From positions 1 through 64,000 of the forward strand of contig NZ_VJYI01000004.1 in assembly GCF_008065375.1 (NCBI RefSeq): a stretch of 64,000 nucleotides of DNA, written 5' to 3'. The notes beneath the pieces were generated by a model. The model made no database searches, was not told where the DNA came from, and worked only from the letters and a program-made list of their open reading frames with translations. Numbering within the stretch: the stretch's first letter is position 1; each line of letters opens with the position of its first letter. Both the position numbers and the translations under genes were made by a program. Below, piece by piece: positions 17,306 through 26,075 of this stretch. The stretch comes from Nonomuraea sp. SYSU D8015. Lineage in GTDB: Bacteria > Actinomycetota > Actinomycetes > Streptosporangiales > Streptosporangiaceae.

Positions 17306-17829
17306 GATGGTGCTCCAATTACGTTATCGTCGCAGGTTCTGTATCGTTCTTCAGTACATTATGCACCGCCCGGTGGGTCCATGGCCTCGAAATTGGGCTT
17401 CGCCGCTGATCCCGCACTGCGAAGTCCGTCACGGATGTGTCGCAGTTCTCGGGGTTCGCGAGCTTGACATTCATGGTTCGGCTCTCCGCTCATGGCCGGC
17501 GCGAGGCCGGCTTTGTCCTCCTCACCAGTCATGGACTGTCGCTGGTCGACGGCGTCGTCGCAGGAGGAGGCGCGTGCCGCAGGCTCCGTGGAGTGCCGCG
17601 ATCCGCGCGGAAAGCGCTTGTCACCGTTACTCGCGGCCATGCTGATCTCGGGGATTGCCGCCGCCCGCCTATCCATCGCGAAGTCAATGGCGATGAGATC
17701 TGCCCTGTTGAAGTGGAATTCAATCTTTGCTAGAAGTATCAGATTTGGCGAGTGCTGTGCCTCTTGCGCGGCGTCGTGAAAGTCCTGGACCGCCCTCGTC
17801 CACGGGCGGTGTGTGGAAGCCTTTGTCCC
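17306..17829. other. 524-base intergenic region, no convincing gene
   Basis: Less GC-rich than its surroundings next to lsr2 (17306-17350), where the lsr2 promoter must lie. The open frames at 17437-17779 have Cys- and Arg-rich shadow-like translations without a ribosome-binding site. I see no conserved motif on either strand. Confidence 0.5.
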
Positions 17830-18690
17830 ATGCTTCCCGACGAAGTGGCACGTGCCGTTTCCCGCTACCTCGCCGTGGCCGACCGGCTCCTGCCCGGGCG
17901 CGTCCGTGGTTTCTACGTGGTCGGCTCGACCGCACTGGGAGCCTGGCAGGCGGGGCGGAGCGATATCGACTTCGTCGCCGCGGTGGACGGTGACCTCGGC
18001 GAACGGGACATGCGCCGGCTGGCGCTCCTGCACAAACTCGGCAACGTGCCGGCGGCCTGGCAGGCCCTGGTCCGGGCCCGCCCGGCCATCCCGGGCACGC
18101 TCAACGGGGTCTTCGTCGCGACGGGCGACCTGAGCAAGCCGGTCACGCGCATCCGCCCGCTCGCCTCACACAGCGGGCCCTCCTTCAAAAGGGGGCGGGG
18201 GTTCGAGGTCAATCCGGTGGTGTGGAAGATCCTGTTGGAAAAGGGCGTCACGGTACGCGGCCCGGCGCCGCACGAACTGGGCCTCGATCCGGAGCCGGAC
18301 CAGCTGCGGGAGTGGAACCTGCAGCAACTGCACGGGCACTGGGCGACCTGGGCGGGCAGGGCCCTGTCGGACGAACCGCCGCGCAAGCCGCTGCTGCCGG
18401 CTCATCGGGTGGCCATGTCCGCCGTGCTGTCCCCGCCCCGGCTGCATCACACGATCGTGACAGGCGAGGTGATCTCGAAGGAGGCCGCGGCGGCGTACGC
18501 GCTGGACACCTTCGAGGCACGCTGGCGCCCGTTGATCCGCCTGGCGCTGGCCCGCCGCCTCGGGCGGCCGGCGCCTCCCGGTCTCGACGCGTCCGTGACC
18601 GATCCACGCCGGCTGCCGCGCGTGGTGGGCGAGTTCATCCTCGATGTGATCGCGAGCGCGGATCGACGGCACGGCCGGGGCGTCGACTAG
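17830..18690 (+). CDS. Nucleotidyltransferase (AadA-like, with DUF4111-type C-terminus)
   Basis: A 286-residue protein. FYVVGSTALGAWQAGRSDIDF (28-48) is the Pol-beta-type nucleotidyltransferase motif, with Gly32-Ser33 and the metal-binding Asp45 and Asp47. The rest resembles the helical domain of aminoglycoside adenylyltransferase-like proteins (NPVVWKILLEKGVTVRGPAP). Start ATG 17830. Its TAG stop sits in a CTAG that now borders the inserted mobile island, so its original convergent neighbour was probably the LLM oxidoreductase now at 30064. Antibiotic modification is possible from the fold but not shown. Confidence 0.75.
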   Translation: MLPDEVARAVSRYLAVADRLLPGRVRGFYVVGSTALGAWQAGRSDIDFVAAVDGDLGERDMRRLALLHKLGNVPAAWQALVRARPAIPGTLNGVFVATGDLSKPVTRIRPLASHSGPSFKRGRGFEVNPVVWKILLEKGVTVRGPAPHELGLDPEPDQLREWNLQQLHGHWATWAGRALSDEPPRKPLLPAHRVAMSAVLSPPRLHHTIVTGEVISKEAAAAYALDTFEARWRPLIRLALARRLGRPAPPGLDASVTDPRRLPRVVGEFILDVIASADRRHGRGVD

Positions 18691-18717
18691 ATGATTGATT
18701 CAAGGGGTGTGGTGGGG

Positions 18718-18903
18718 TCAGTGATCGTAGGCGGTGAGGGATTGCGCGGTGGGCTGGCCGGTCTTGTCGTTATGCCAGATCGCAGTAGTCAGGGCCAGGA
18801 TGCGGGTGATCACGCGGATGGTGACGGCAGCCGTAGTCCGTCCGCCGTGGCGCTCGAGGTCGAGCTGGCCCTTGAAGGTCTGGTTGATCGACTCGATGGT
18901 CTG
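18718..18903 (-). pseudogene. IS982-family transposase, C-terminal fragment
   Basis: Sixty-one codons plus stop read QTIESINQTFKGQLDLERHG, then GRTTAAVTIRVITRILALTT, AIWHNDKTGQPTAQSLTAYD and H. This is the conserved C-terminus of IS982-family DDE transposases, including the catalytic-region Glu of QTIESIN. The frame is cut at 18904-18906 by the terminal inverted repeat of the Tn402-like element. The matching N-terminal piece lies at 29657-29991. Confidence 0.8.
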
Positions 18904-18905
18904 CC

Positions 18906-18938
18906 TGTCGGTTTTCGAAGTCGTCTGCACGGATGTCC
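18906..18938 (+). repeat. Left terminal inverted repeat of the Tn402-like element
   Basis: Reads TGTCGGTTTTCGAAGTCGTC then TGCACGGATGTCC. It matches the right end at 29 of 33 positions; mismatches are at positions 5, 6, 20 and 28. It directly abuts the interrupted IS982 transposase codons. Confidence 0.75.
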
Positions 18939-19321
18939 GAAGTCCGGTGCACGACCACTCAGGTTGGCCCGCGGGACTCCCCGGGCTACGGCCGGCCACC
19001 CACTTCGCAGTTCGACGGCTTGCGGGAAGGCGCCACTGCCCAACTAACGCCAAGCTGCAGGAGTGCTCTCCGCCCTTCACGTGGGCAGCGCATGGCGACT
19101 GGAACGTCCCTCCGCGCCGGGGCGGGAGAGCCAGTGTCCCCGGTGATCGGCAACGTGGCGAGTCAGCTGCAAGTCACGTGTAAGTCAGCACGTCTAGACA
19201 TGCATATGTGAACTCGGACGCCGAAATTTTCGCGAGGACGGCATTCCGTCCCTCATCGCCGCGAACGAGCCGGATCATCTCGATACACTGCCGACTCCGT
19301 AAACGTGGGGAGACGCTTCGC

Positions 19322-22135
19322 ATGGCGCTGGAGATCAGATTCCTCGGCCCGTGGCAGGTCCTGGCCGCTGGCGAACCGGTCCGGCTCGCCGGGCAACGAC
19401 GGATCGGCGTGCTGGCCAGACTCGCCCTGAACGCCGGGCAGGCCGTACACGCCGAGCGGATCCTCACCGACATCTGGGCAGACAGCATCACGGCGACCGC
19501 GGCCAAACAACTCCACATCGTGATCTCCAAACTCCGCGAAACCCTCGGACCTCACACCACCGAAGAGATCATCCAGACCACGCAGGGCGGTTACCGGCTC
19601 GCGCTCGAACCCGACCACATCGACGCCCACCTGTTCACCCGCCTGGCCAAACGCGCCCGCACCGCCCAGGCGCAAGGAGGCAGGGCCGCCGCGGACGCCC
19701 TGTTCCGCGCAGCCCTGGAGCTGTGGCGAGGCGAACCACTGGCCGGGCTGACCGATGCCTGGGCACGGATCGAAGCCACCCGTCTGGAAGAGGAACACCT
19801 CACCGTCCTGGAAGACCACGCCGATCTCCGCCTCGCCGCGGGCGACCACCACGCGGTGGCCACAGAGCTAGCCGCGCACGTGCGGGCCCACCCCCTGCGC
19901 GAACGCCCCGCCGCCCAGCTCATGCTCGCCCTGCACCGCGCCGGCCGCCCGTCCGAGGCGCTGGCCGTCTACCAGAACACCCGCAAGATCATGGTCTCCG
20001 AACTCGGCATCGAACCCGGCGCCGAACTACGCCGCCTGCACCAGGCCGTCCTGGTCAAGGACCCCGTCCTCGGCCTGACCACCCCGGCCCAGCAGGTCAC
20101 GGTCAGTGAGCCTTACATCCCGGCCGAGCTGCCCGCCGACACCCACACCTTCACCGCCCGCGTCGCCGAGATCGACCGCCTGCGCACCGCACTCGGCCCC
20201 ACCGGCAGGCCCGCTGTCACCGTGATCGACGGACCCGGCGGCATCGGCAAATCCGCCCTGGCCGTCCACGTCGCCCACGCCCTGGCCGCCCGGTTCACCG
20301 ACGGCGTCATCTACCTCAACCTGCACGGATCCACCCCCGGCCTCGCCCCGCTGGCTCCAGCCCAGGCCTTGCGCCACCTGCTGCGCTCCCTGGGCCTGGA
20401 CGGTGCCGCCGTTCCCGCCGACCCGGGCGAGGCCGCCGCTCGCTACCGCTCCCTGACCGCGACCTGCAACCTGCTGATCATCCTGGACAACGCCCGCGAC
20501 GTCCACCAGGTCCGCCCGCTCATCCCGGCCGGCCCCGGCTGCCGGGTCCTGATCACCAGCCGGGACCCGCTGGCCACCCTGGACAACGCTACCCACCTCC
20601 ACCTGGGCACCCTGAACGCCGCCGACGCCGCCGCGCTGCTGGCCCGCCTGGCCGGACCCGACCGGGCCCGCGCCGAACCCCAGGCGGCCGAGCGGATCGT
20701 CCACCTGTGCGGCGGCTTCCCCCTCGCCCTGCGCATCGTCGGCGCCCGCCTGGCCGCCCGCCCCGACTGGACCCTGTCCGACCTGGCCAAACGCCTGGCC
20801 GACGCCACCCGCCGCCTGGACGTGCTCGAGTACGCCGACCTGGCCGTCCGCGCCAGCATCTCCGTCAGCCACCACCACCTCCGCGAAGAACCCGCCGGCC
20901 ACGACGCCGCCCACCTGCTGCCCCTGCTCGGCCTGCTCGACCTGCCCACCCACACCCCCGCCGCCACCGCCGCCCTGACCGGCTGGCCCCACCACCGCGC
21001 CGAAGCCGCCCTGGAACGCCTGCAGGACGCCCGCCTCCTCGAACCCGCCGGACCCGACCGCTACCAGTTCCACGACCTGGCCGGCCTCTACGCCCGCGAA
21101 CGCGCACACCAGGACCTGCCGGAGCAGGAACGCACCGCCGCCGTACGGCGCGCGCTCCACCACTACCTGACCACCGCCTGGATGGCGACCACCCTGTTCC
21201 ACAACGACCCCGTAGTGCGATGCCCCGTCGAGTTACCCGACAACACCTTCAAGGACCCGGCCGAGGCGGGACGATGGGCCCAGGACGAGCGGGACAACCT
21301 GCTCGCCGCCGCGCAGCAGGCGCTGGCCGGCCCCGACCCGGAGACCGCCATCGGCCTGGCCATCGGCCTCCACTGGCCTTCCTACTACCAGGGCTGGCAC
21401 ACCCAACTGGCCGACATCTACGCGCACGCCATCGAGGTGGCCGACCGCATCGGCGCATGGGAGGACAAGGCCCAGCTCCGCAGCTTCCTCGGCTGGGTCT
21501 ACCGGGACCAGGGCCGTCACGACGCCGGGATCGCGCAGTTGAAGACGGCTCTCACCGACTGGGACCGCGCTGGCCTGCCCAGGCGCAAGGCCGGGGCGTT
21601 CAACAACCTCGGCGTCATCCATACACTCGAGGGCCGTCTCGACGAGGCACTCGGCTACTTCGAGTCCGCGTTGAAGCTCAACAACGACGCCGGACGCCCT
21701 GGGGCCGCGGCCGCGGTCCGCAACAACCGGATGCACGTCTACTACCGTCAGGGGCGCTTCGACGAAGCGATCGCGGAAGCCCGCCGATTGGTGGAGCTGT
21801 GGCAGAAGATGGACCCGCGCGCCGGTGCGGGCTCAGCACACGAATCGCTGGGCGACGCCTACCGCCACGCCGGCCGCCTGACCGAGGCAATGGAAAGCTA
21901 CACCACAGCCGTGCGACTGCTCCGCGAATCGGGATACCGCCTGAAGGAAGCCGTGTGCCGCTGGAGGCTCGGCACCACGCTGCACGACCTCGGACGGAAC
22001 GGCGAAGCACGGAACCAGTGGGAGGAGTCCGTCCGCCTCCTGCGCGAGGCCCGGATGCTCACGTCCGGGGAGGCGAGCGAGATCCTCGCCCAGGCCGTGC
22101 CGGAAACACCCCAGCCGATCAAGAACATGCTCTGA
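19322..22135 (+). CDS. AfsR/SARP-family regulator (OmpR-type HTH, BTAD, NB-ARC, TPR)
   Basis: A 937-residue STAND regulator. Residues 1-95 form the winged-helix SARP domain (MALEIRFLGPWQVLAAGEPV, TTQGGYRLAL). The bacterial activator domain runs to about 250 (LAVYQNTRKIMVSELGIEPG). NB-ARC has Walker A GPGGIGKS at 304-311, Walker B LLIILDNARD and a GGFPLALRI-type motif. TPR-like helices fill the last 250 residues. ATG 19322 has GGGGAGA upstream; the longer frame from 19208 lacks a site. It is the main intact passenger of the Tn402-like element. Usual role: activating secondary metabolism or membrane-stress genes; its targets are unknown. Confidence 0.85.
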   Translation: MALEIRFLGPWQVLAAGEPVRLAGQRRIGVLARLALNAGQAVHAERILTDIWADSITATAAKQLHIVISKLRETLGPHTTEEIIQTTQGGYRLALEPDHIDAHLFTRLAKRARTAQAQGGRAAADALFRAALELWRGEPLAGLTDAWARIEATRLEEEHLTVLEDHADLRLAAGDHHAVATELAAHVRAHPLRERPAAQLMLALHRAGRPSEALAVYQNTRKIMVSELGIEPGAELRRLHQAVLVKDPVLGLTTPAQQVTVSEPYIPAELPADTHTFTARVAEIDRLRTALGPTGRPAVTVIDGPGGIGKSALAVHVAHALAARFTDGVIYLNLHGSTPGLAPLAPAQALRHLLRSLGLDGAAVPADPGEAAARYRSLTATCNLLIILDNARDVHQVRPLIPAGPGCRVLITSRDPLATLDNATHLHLGTLNAADAAALLARLAGPDRARAEPQAAERIVHLCGGFPLALRIVGARLAARPDWTLSDLAKRLADATRRLDVLEYADLAVRASISVSHHHLREEPAGHDAAHLLPLLGLLDLPTHTPAATAALTGWPHHRAEAALERLQDARLLEPAGPDRYQFHDLAGLYARERAHQDLPEQERTAAVRRALHHYLTTAWMATTLFHNDPVVRCPVELPDNTFKDPAEAGRWAQDERDNLLAAAQQALAGPDPETAIGLAIGLHWPSYYQGWHTQLADIYAHAIEVADRIGAWEDKAQLRSFLGWVYRDQGRHDAGIAQLKTALTDWDRAGLPRRKAGAFNNLGVIHTLEGRLDEALGYFESALKLNNDAGRPGAAAAVRNNRMHVYYRQGRFDEAIAEARRLVELWQKMDPRAGAGSAHESLGDAYRHAGRLTEAMESYTTAVRLLRESGYRLKEAVCRWRLGTTLHDLGRNGEARNQWEESVRLLREARMLTSGEASEILAQAVPETPQPIKNML

Positions 22136-22268
22136 CCGGCAAGGACGTCGCCTACCAGCCGGTCACCCCCAACGCCTACGTTATCTGAGGTGACTCTTGG
22201 TAGTCGGTCATGTCAGGTAAGTAAGGTTGGCGCGTACTTGCCAGACACATATCTAGGGGTCTTCAGGC

Positions 22269-22763
22269 ATGTCAGCCATGTCAGGTGCACTGCCTCGGTA
22301 CTACCGGCCTGAGCGGGCGGTGGCCGCCGACCTCGGCGCCGCCGGGCAGGCCGTGGCAGCGCTCCTGTGTGCTCTCGACCCCGGCAGCGTTGTCGGCGCC
22401 GGCGTACTGTTCCCCGAGCGAGCCGCTGTCCTGCGCGCCCCGGCCGAGCGACTGGCCGCCGCGCTCACCACCGGCGACGCGGCCGAGCGGGCGGAGACAG
22501 CTCGATTGGTCATCGCCACCGCGGCCGGTGCCGGCCATGCCTGGAGCCTGGCCCTCGGCGAGGTCCTGGATGCACTGACGGCGGCCGTGTTCGGCGTGGA
22601 GTCTGCCCACCAGGTCCTGCACGACCCCGCGTTGCGTCGCGGTGAGCTCGGCGAGGGCCTTGCCCGACGAAACCCTGCCCACCGCGGCGCCTGCCGTGAC
22701 CGGCGATACGGCACGACAGGCGGCAGGACAGGCTGCAATGCGCGGCGACTGGGACGACACTGA
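22269..22763 (+). CDS. Hypothetical protein of the mobile island
   Basis: A 164-codon frame from ATG 22269. Residues 1 to about 125 are Ala-rich and helical (AVAADLGAAGQAVAALLCAL, AAVLRAPAERLAAALTTGDA), with plausible protein-like composition. The end (RRNPAHRGACRDRRYGTTGG) turns Arg/Gly-rich, which suggests a frameshift near 22650; another frame continues with ARALPDETLPTAAPAVTGDT. No family recognised. It follows the AfsR-like gene by 133 bases. Confidence 0.35.
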   Translation: MSAMSGALPRYYRPERAVAADLGAAGQAVAALLCALDPGSVVGAGVLFPERAAVLRAPAERLAAALTTGDAAERAETARLVIATAAGAGHAWSLALGEVLDALTAAVFGVESAHQVLHDPALRRGELGEGLARRNPAHRGACRDRRYGTTGGRTGCNARRLGRH

Positions 22764-22820
22764 CGTGTGCCTGTGGCGCATCCGGTGCCCGCACGCGCCC
22801 GGTCACACGCCCCTCCTAGA

Positions 22821-23234
22821 TCATTGTGTGAAGCTGATGCACTTGTAGTAGCTGCCGCCCGGCATGCCGGTGTCCTTCTTCAGGCAGCCCTTGTAGGTCT
22901 TGCCGGAGATCAGCTTGTAGCCCTTGGTGTAGCTCGTGCCGTTGATGTCGACGCTCACGGGGCTGCTGCCCACGATGAAGAAGAGCTTGTAGCTCTTGTT
23001 GGCGGTGCTAGTGGGCTTGCTGATCCGGGCCCAGATGTACCAGTTGGAGCCCAGCTTGCCCTTACGCAGTTGCAGCGTTCCGAGGTCGGTGTTGGCCTGC
23101 AGCCGCGTCGTCACGTTGATGGCGTCCGTCGGTGCCGAGGAGTCCCAGTTGTCGGCCGAGGCGGGAACCGAGCCGAGCAGCGACAGGGCCAGCCCGGCAC
23201 CCGCGATGAAGGCTGTCTTGCGCAGATATCTCAC
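22821..23234 (-). CDS. Small secreted protein
   Basis: A 137-residue product from GTG 23234, with GGAGAAG upstream. Residues 1-27 (MRYLRKTAFIAGAGLALSLL, then GSVPASA) form a textbook signal peptide with an ASA cleavage site. The mature part is short-stranded (NVTTRLQANTDLGTLQLRKG, SNWYIWARISK, SYKLFFIVG) and ends in a two-Cys segment (KTYKGCLKKDTGMPGGSYYK, then CISF) that may form a disulfide. No named domain recognised. Cargo of the Tn402-like element, reading opposite to the AfsR-like gene. Confidence 0.7.
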   Translation of the reverse strand: MRYLRKTAFIAGAGLALSLLGSVPASADNWDSSAPTDAINVTTRLQANTDLGTLQLRKGKLGSNWYIWARISKPTSTANKSYKLFFIVGSSPVSVDINGTSYTKGYKLISGKTYKGCLKKDTGMPGGSYYKCISFTQ

Positions 23235-23396
23235 TACCGTCTTCTCCCGAATCAGGGTGTCTGGACGAGAGACGACGGTAGTGACACGTGGTATGTCCTC
23301 GGTATGTTCGCGCGCCTCGCCGCGGCGTGTGGATCCGCCAAGCTTCTGGACGTCGCGCGCGGTATCGGTGGATCGCCGATCCCCCGACCCCACCTC

Positions 23397-23692
23397 GGCG
23401 GCGCCCTGGGCGCCTGCCACAGCCTCGACGTCCCGCTGGCGTTCGGCACGCTGGACAGCCCCGTTGCCGCGCGGCTCATCGGTGACGAGCCCACTCCCGA
23501 GGCCGTCACGCTTACCCACGAGCTCAAACAGGCATGGATCCGCTTCGTCACCACCGGCGATGCGGGATAGGCCGCCCACCGGCCCGATCAGCGGCTCACC
23601 CGCGTCCTGGACGCCGAGCCGCAGACTCTGCCCTACCCGAACAGGCCTCCCGCCGGATCTGGGGAAGACCATGCCCCGGCCCCCTTCGATCT
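23397..23692 (+). pseudogene. Carboxylesterase (type B) C-terminal remnant
   Basis: The frame reads GALGACHSLDVPLAFGTLDS, then PVAARLIGDE and LTHELKQAWIRFVTTGDAG, the C-terminus of carboxylesterase family proteins. The His of ACHSLD is the expected catalytic His. A TAG at 23568-23570 replaces the usual Trp after GDPG. The frame continues AAHRPDQRLTRVLDAEPQTL and then shifts. There is no upstream esterase body, so this is a decayed fragment. Confidence 0.6.
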
Positions 23693-23741
23693 CTCGTAGG
23701 GCGCAGACACCGCAGGCCGGACCGGCGCACCGCTCATCTCT

Positions 23742-23990
23742 TCACGTACAGGTCACTGAAGATCCCGGGAACTCGAGCCCGTGCAGCGTCTCGTGGCACA
23801 CGTACGCGGTCCATTTGCCCGCGACGACCCCCTCCTGCCCGATCTGGTTGCACCAGGCGCTGGCGCCGAAGTGGGAGTTCTCGTGCACGTAGCCCGCCGG
23901 CGGCGTCCAGGCCGCGGACGCGGACGGGCCCCCGGCGAAGGAGGCGCCGGCGGAGGATGCGGCGGCGGCTGGCCCGCCGGCGAGCCGCAC
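23742..23990 (-). CDS. Possible small secreted Cys-containing protein
   Basis: An 82-codon frame from GTG 23990 with a weak signal-like Ala/Ser/Gly-rich start (VRLAGGPAAAASSAGASFAG). The mature-like part is GYVHENSHFGASAWCNQIGQ, then EGVVAGKWTAYVCHETLHGL. The C-x(n)-GxxG-x-W-x-C layout resembles short secreted actinomycete proteins. A stop lies directly upstream of the start and the ribosome-binding site is poor, so it may be a truncated remnant. Confidence 0.4.
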   Translation of the reverse strand: MRLAGGPAAAASSAGASFAGGPSASAAWTPPAGYVHENSHFGASAWCNQIGQEGVVAGKWTAYVCHETLHGLEFPGSSVTCT

Positions 23991-24000
23991 GGAGCTGCTG

Positions 24001-24640
24001 AGCTGTGATCACGGACACGGGTGGCGACCTTCATCTGGGCGAGCGGTTGTCCGAGGGCGGCCGCGTATCTACCGGATGATTCACCGCGGGTTCTCTCCCT
24101 GCTGCGGGGGCTGTTGGCCAGCCGGGCTTCTGACCCTGGCGGGCGGGCCGTCCGGTGCGGTTCGCCCTCCCCGGAGTTGTGCCCTCCGGGCCGCGACGCT
24201 CGTCTGGCAGGACGCGCCCGCGGCCCTTTCGACAAGGAGACGCACCGTTGTCTGACATCCCGCGCCGGCGCGGCCAGCGGCGCCCACGTCGATCAGTCGC
24301 TCGCCCTGTTCGGCGCGCTCGTTGATCGGATCGGCCTGGCCAAGCCCACCGCGGCGTCGCCTCGCTCCTGAGACCCACCAGGATTATCGCTCGACGTCGA
24401 CGGGCGCATCGCGCTGATCACCGCACCGGGCGCCGGCCTGCTGTCCGTCTACACGGCCTGTTGTTAACGACCGGCGATCAAGAGGGCGGCCCGTTTCCGC
24501 CCTGCCTGTGCCGCACCCCAACCGGGCCTGCTTCGACTCAACATGCTTTCAACCCCGGCCAACGTGCCTTACGTGCCTAACAAGATCATCGCGTTCTGAC
24601 CTGCGGTAAGAGGTCAAGAACCCAAGATAACGATCGCCGC
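24001..24640. other. 640 bases of decayed island DNA without a recognisable gene
   Basis: Open frames on both strands are short, Arg/Pro/Gly-rich and lack ribosome-binding sites. A stretch near 24270-24360 (DQSLALFGALVDRIGLAKPT) may be a gene relic. I see nothing firm here. Confidence 0.4.
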
Positions 24641-24641
24641 C

Positions 24642-24800
24642 ATGCTGATCGGTGCGGGCCTACCCGAGGAGTACGCCCAGATCATGGCGGTCTCGGGCAA
24701 TTTCGTCACACACGGTCAGCTGGCCGGCACCACCGGCGAGCTGACCCGGCTCGTTGACCGCCCTACCAGGCCGATCGTCCACACGCTCGGCGGTCGGTCT
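24642..24800 (+). pseudogene. NAD(P)-binding (NmrA-like) oxidoreductase, C-terminal scrap
   Basis: The frame MLIGAGLPEEYAQIMAVSGN, then FVTHGQLAGTTGELTRLVDR and PTRPIVHTL fits the end of NmrA/SDR-type quinone oxidoreductases, where LxxAGLPEEYA and a final R-P-P/T-x-x-F region are usual. No Rossmann N-terminus precedes it, and the frame degenerates after about codon 50. Confidence 0.45.
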
Positions 24801-24905
24801 GAAGACGCTCGACCAGGAGTGACACTCCGGCTCCAGCCACGCCGCCACTCTCGACCAGCGGCACGACGCAGACGCTCATTGCAGCTGACATTCAAACGCT
24901 GACGC

Positions 24906-25018
24906 TGTTTCATAAGGAGCACCTATGAAACACGCGTCGCGGCCGAATGCGTCCAGGGCGAACGCTGTTTCATAGGTCGGTGCAAACAGATGGCCTGGTG
25001 AAACGCCCCTATGAAACA
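24906..25018. repeat. res-like recombination site with four TGTTTCATA half-sites
   Basis: TGTTTCATA (24906-24914) pairs with TATGAAACA (24924-24932), and a second pair lies at 24966-24974 and 25010-25018. The two inverted pairs, one compact and one wide, lie about 50 bases upstream of a serine recombinase gene remnant. This is the usual layout of resolvase res subsites. Confidence 0.65.
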
Positions 25019-25069
25019 CTTCTGGCGTGCGCGACGACGACTACCTCCGCGTGGAGGCCCACGACTGCC

Positions 25070-25325
25070 CGATGACCTCCTGCGCCGAACCGGCCGGACA
25101 CGTGCGGATCGGGTACGCCCGCGCCTCCACCGTCCGCCAGTCCCTGGACACCCAGCTCGACGCGCTCCAGGCCGGCGGCGTCACCCGCGTCTTCTCCGAG
25201 AAGATCTCCACCCGCGCCACCACCCCCCCGAACTCGACAAGGCCGTCACCCTGGCCCGCGAGCTCCGCTCGGCGGGCGTCGCGGTCACCCTCGTGGTGCA
25301 CGAGCACAAGCGGCTCGGCCGCGGC
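25070..25325 (+). pseudogene. Serine resolvase (tniR-like), frameshifted and truncated
   Basis: The start reads HVRIGYARASTVRQSLDTQL, then DALQAGGVTRVFSEKISTRA, with the catalytic Ser in YARAST. At a run of seven C (about 25226-25232) the frame shifts by one base. The homologous sequence continues as ELDKAVTLARELRSAGVAVT, then LVVHEHKRLGRG, and stops at about 25325. There it meets the tail of the tniA-like remnant on the other strand. The res-like site lies directly upstream. Confidence 0.65.
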
Positions 25326-25336
25326 GGCCGCCGCCG

Positions 25337-25775
25337 GATCCAGCGCCTCGATCCGCCGCTCCAACGTGCTGCGGGCCGGCACCGGCAGCCCGCCAGCCCG
25401 GCACCGGCGGACGACCTCCCGGTAGACCACCGCCACCGAGCGCCGCTGCCGGTCCAGATACCGCGAACGGATCACCTCGGCCATCACCGCCTCGACCTCC
25501 GCCGGCACCCGGCCGAGTCTCCGGCTGCCGCTGGAGCGCCGGGGAAGCAGATCTGAAACGACGCCCTCACCCGCACGCCAACGCCCCAGCAGCACGTACA
25601 CCTGCCGCCGCGAAAGGCCCAGCTCGGCCGCCGCCGCATCCGCGGCCGCCAATCCCGCCTGCGGCCCGGCGGCCAGCCGGCCGATCACCTCGGCCCGGCG
25701 TACCGCTACGCCCCACGTCTCATCCGGGGCGGTCAGCACGCCCCGCTCGACGATCTGCGCCCGCCCGCTGTCCAT
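25337..25775 (-). pseudogene. TniA/TnsB-like transposase, N-terminal remnant
   Basis: From ATG 25775 the product reads VRRAEVIGRLAAGPQAGLAA, then AAELGLSRRQVYVLLGRWRA. These are the tandem HTH domains that bind transposon ends in TniA/TnsB/Mu-type transposases. YREVVRRCRAGGLPVPARST, then LERRIEALDP, precedes where the DDE core should begin. The core is missing and the sequence joins the resolvase remnant tail to tail. The start lies 144 bases inside the right terminal repeat, as expected for tniA. Confidence 0.6.
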
Positions 25776-25886
25776 GCCGGGACCTCACCGTCGCGCACAC
25801 GAGTACGGAACAAAACGCACGGTAGCGCACAGGACTATGGACGCACCGGATGTTCGCAGTCCTCTGCACAGATCCCGAAACCCGCA

Positions 25887-25919
25887 GGACAGCCGTGCAC
25901 ACGACTTCGAAAAGTGACA
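25887..25919 (-). repeat. Right terminal inverted repeat of the Tn402-like element
   Basis: Read on the minus strand it is TGTCACTTTTCGAAGTCGTG then TGCACGGCTGTCC. It matches the left end at 29 of 33 positions and lies upstream of the tniA-like remnant. Confidence 0.75.
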
Positions 25920-26075
25920 ACGAGTTTCGGGACGATCGTTCCTGCAGAAACGCGATCACGGCGCGGCCGCCGCCGCCCGTCCCGCAAACGACCGATTCGA
26001 GCAGGCGCGATCGCAGGTAACGCGTTCGTCACTATGGGTCCCGCTCGTGCCGGTTCGGGAGCACACTCTGGAGGC

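Larger units (their letters stand above)
18906..25919. mobile_element. Tn402/Tn5053-like transposon, internally deleted
   Basis: A 7,014-bp segment bounded by 33-bp inverted repeats that match at 29 of 33 positions and begin TGTC. They resemble the Tn402/Tn5053 end TGTCGTTTTCAGAAGACG. A tniA-like N-terminus reads inward 144 bases from the right end, as in that family, and a serine resolvase remnant with a res-like site lies inside. The direct flanks differ (CTGCC left, ACGAG right), so one side was rearranged after insertion. Passengers are an AfsR-like regulator, a secreted protein and several decayed genes. Confidence 0.7.

Noticed and set aside
17359..18033. A 224-codon minus-strand frame beside lsr2
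   Set aside because: It overlaps the nucleotidyltransferase start in antisense, with no ribosome-binding site and no family resemblance.
22200..22290. Repeated CATGTCAGGT before the hypothetical gene
   Set aside because: Two or three loose copies without regular spacing or symmetry; not enough to call an operator.
25011..25556. A 181-codon plus-strand frame over the recombinase
   Set aside because: Only its middle part is homologous (the shifted half of the resolvase); the rest is antisense to the tniA-like remnant.
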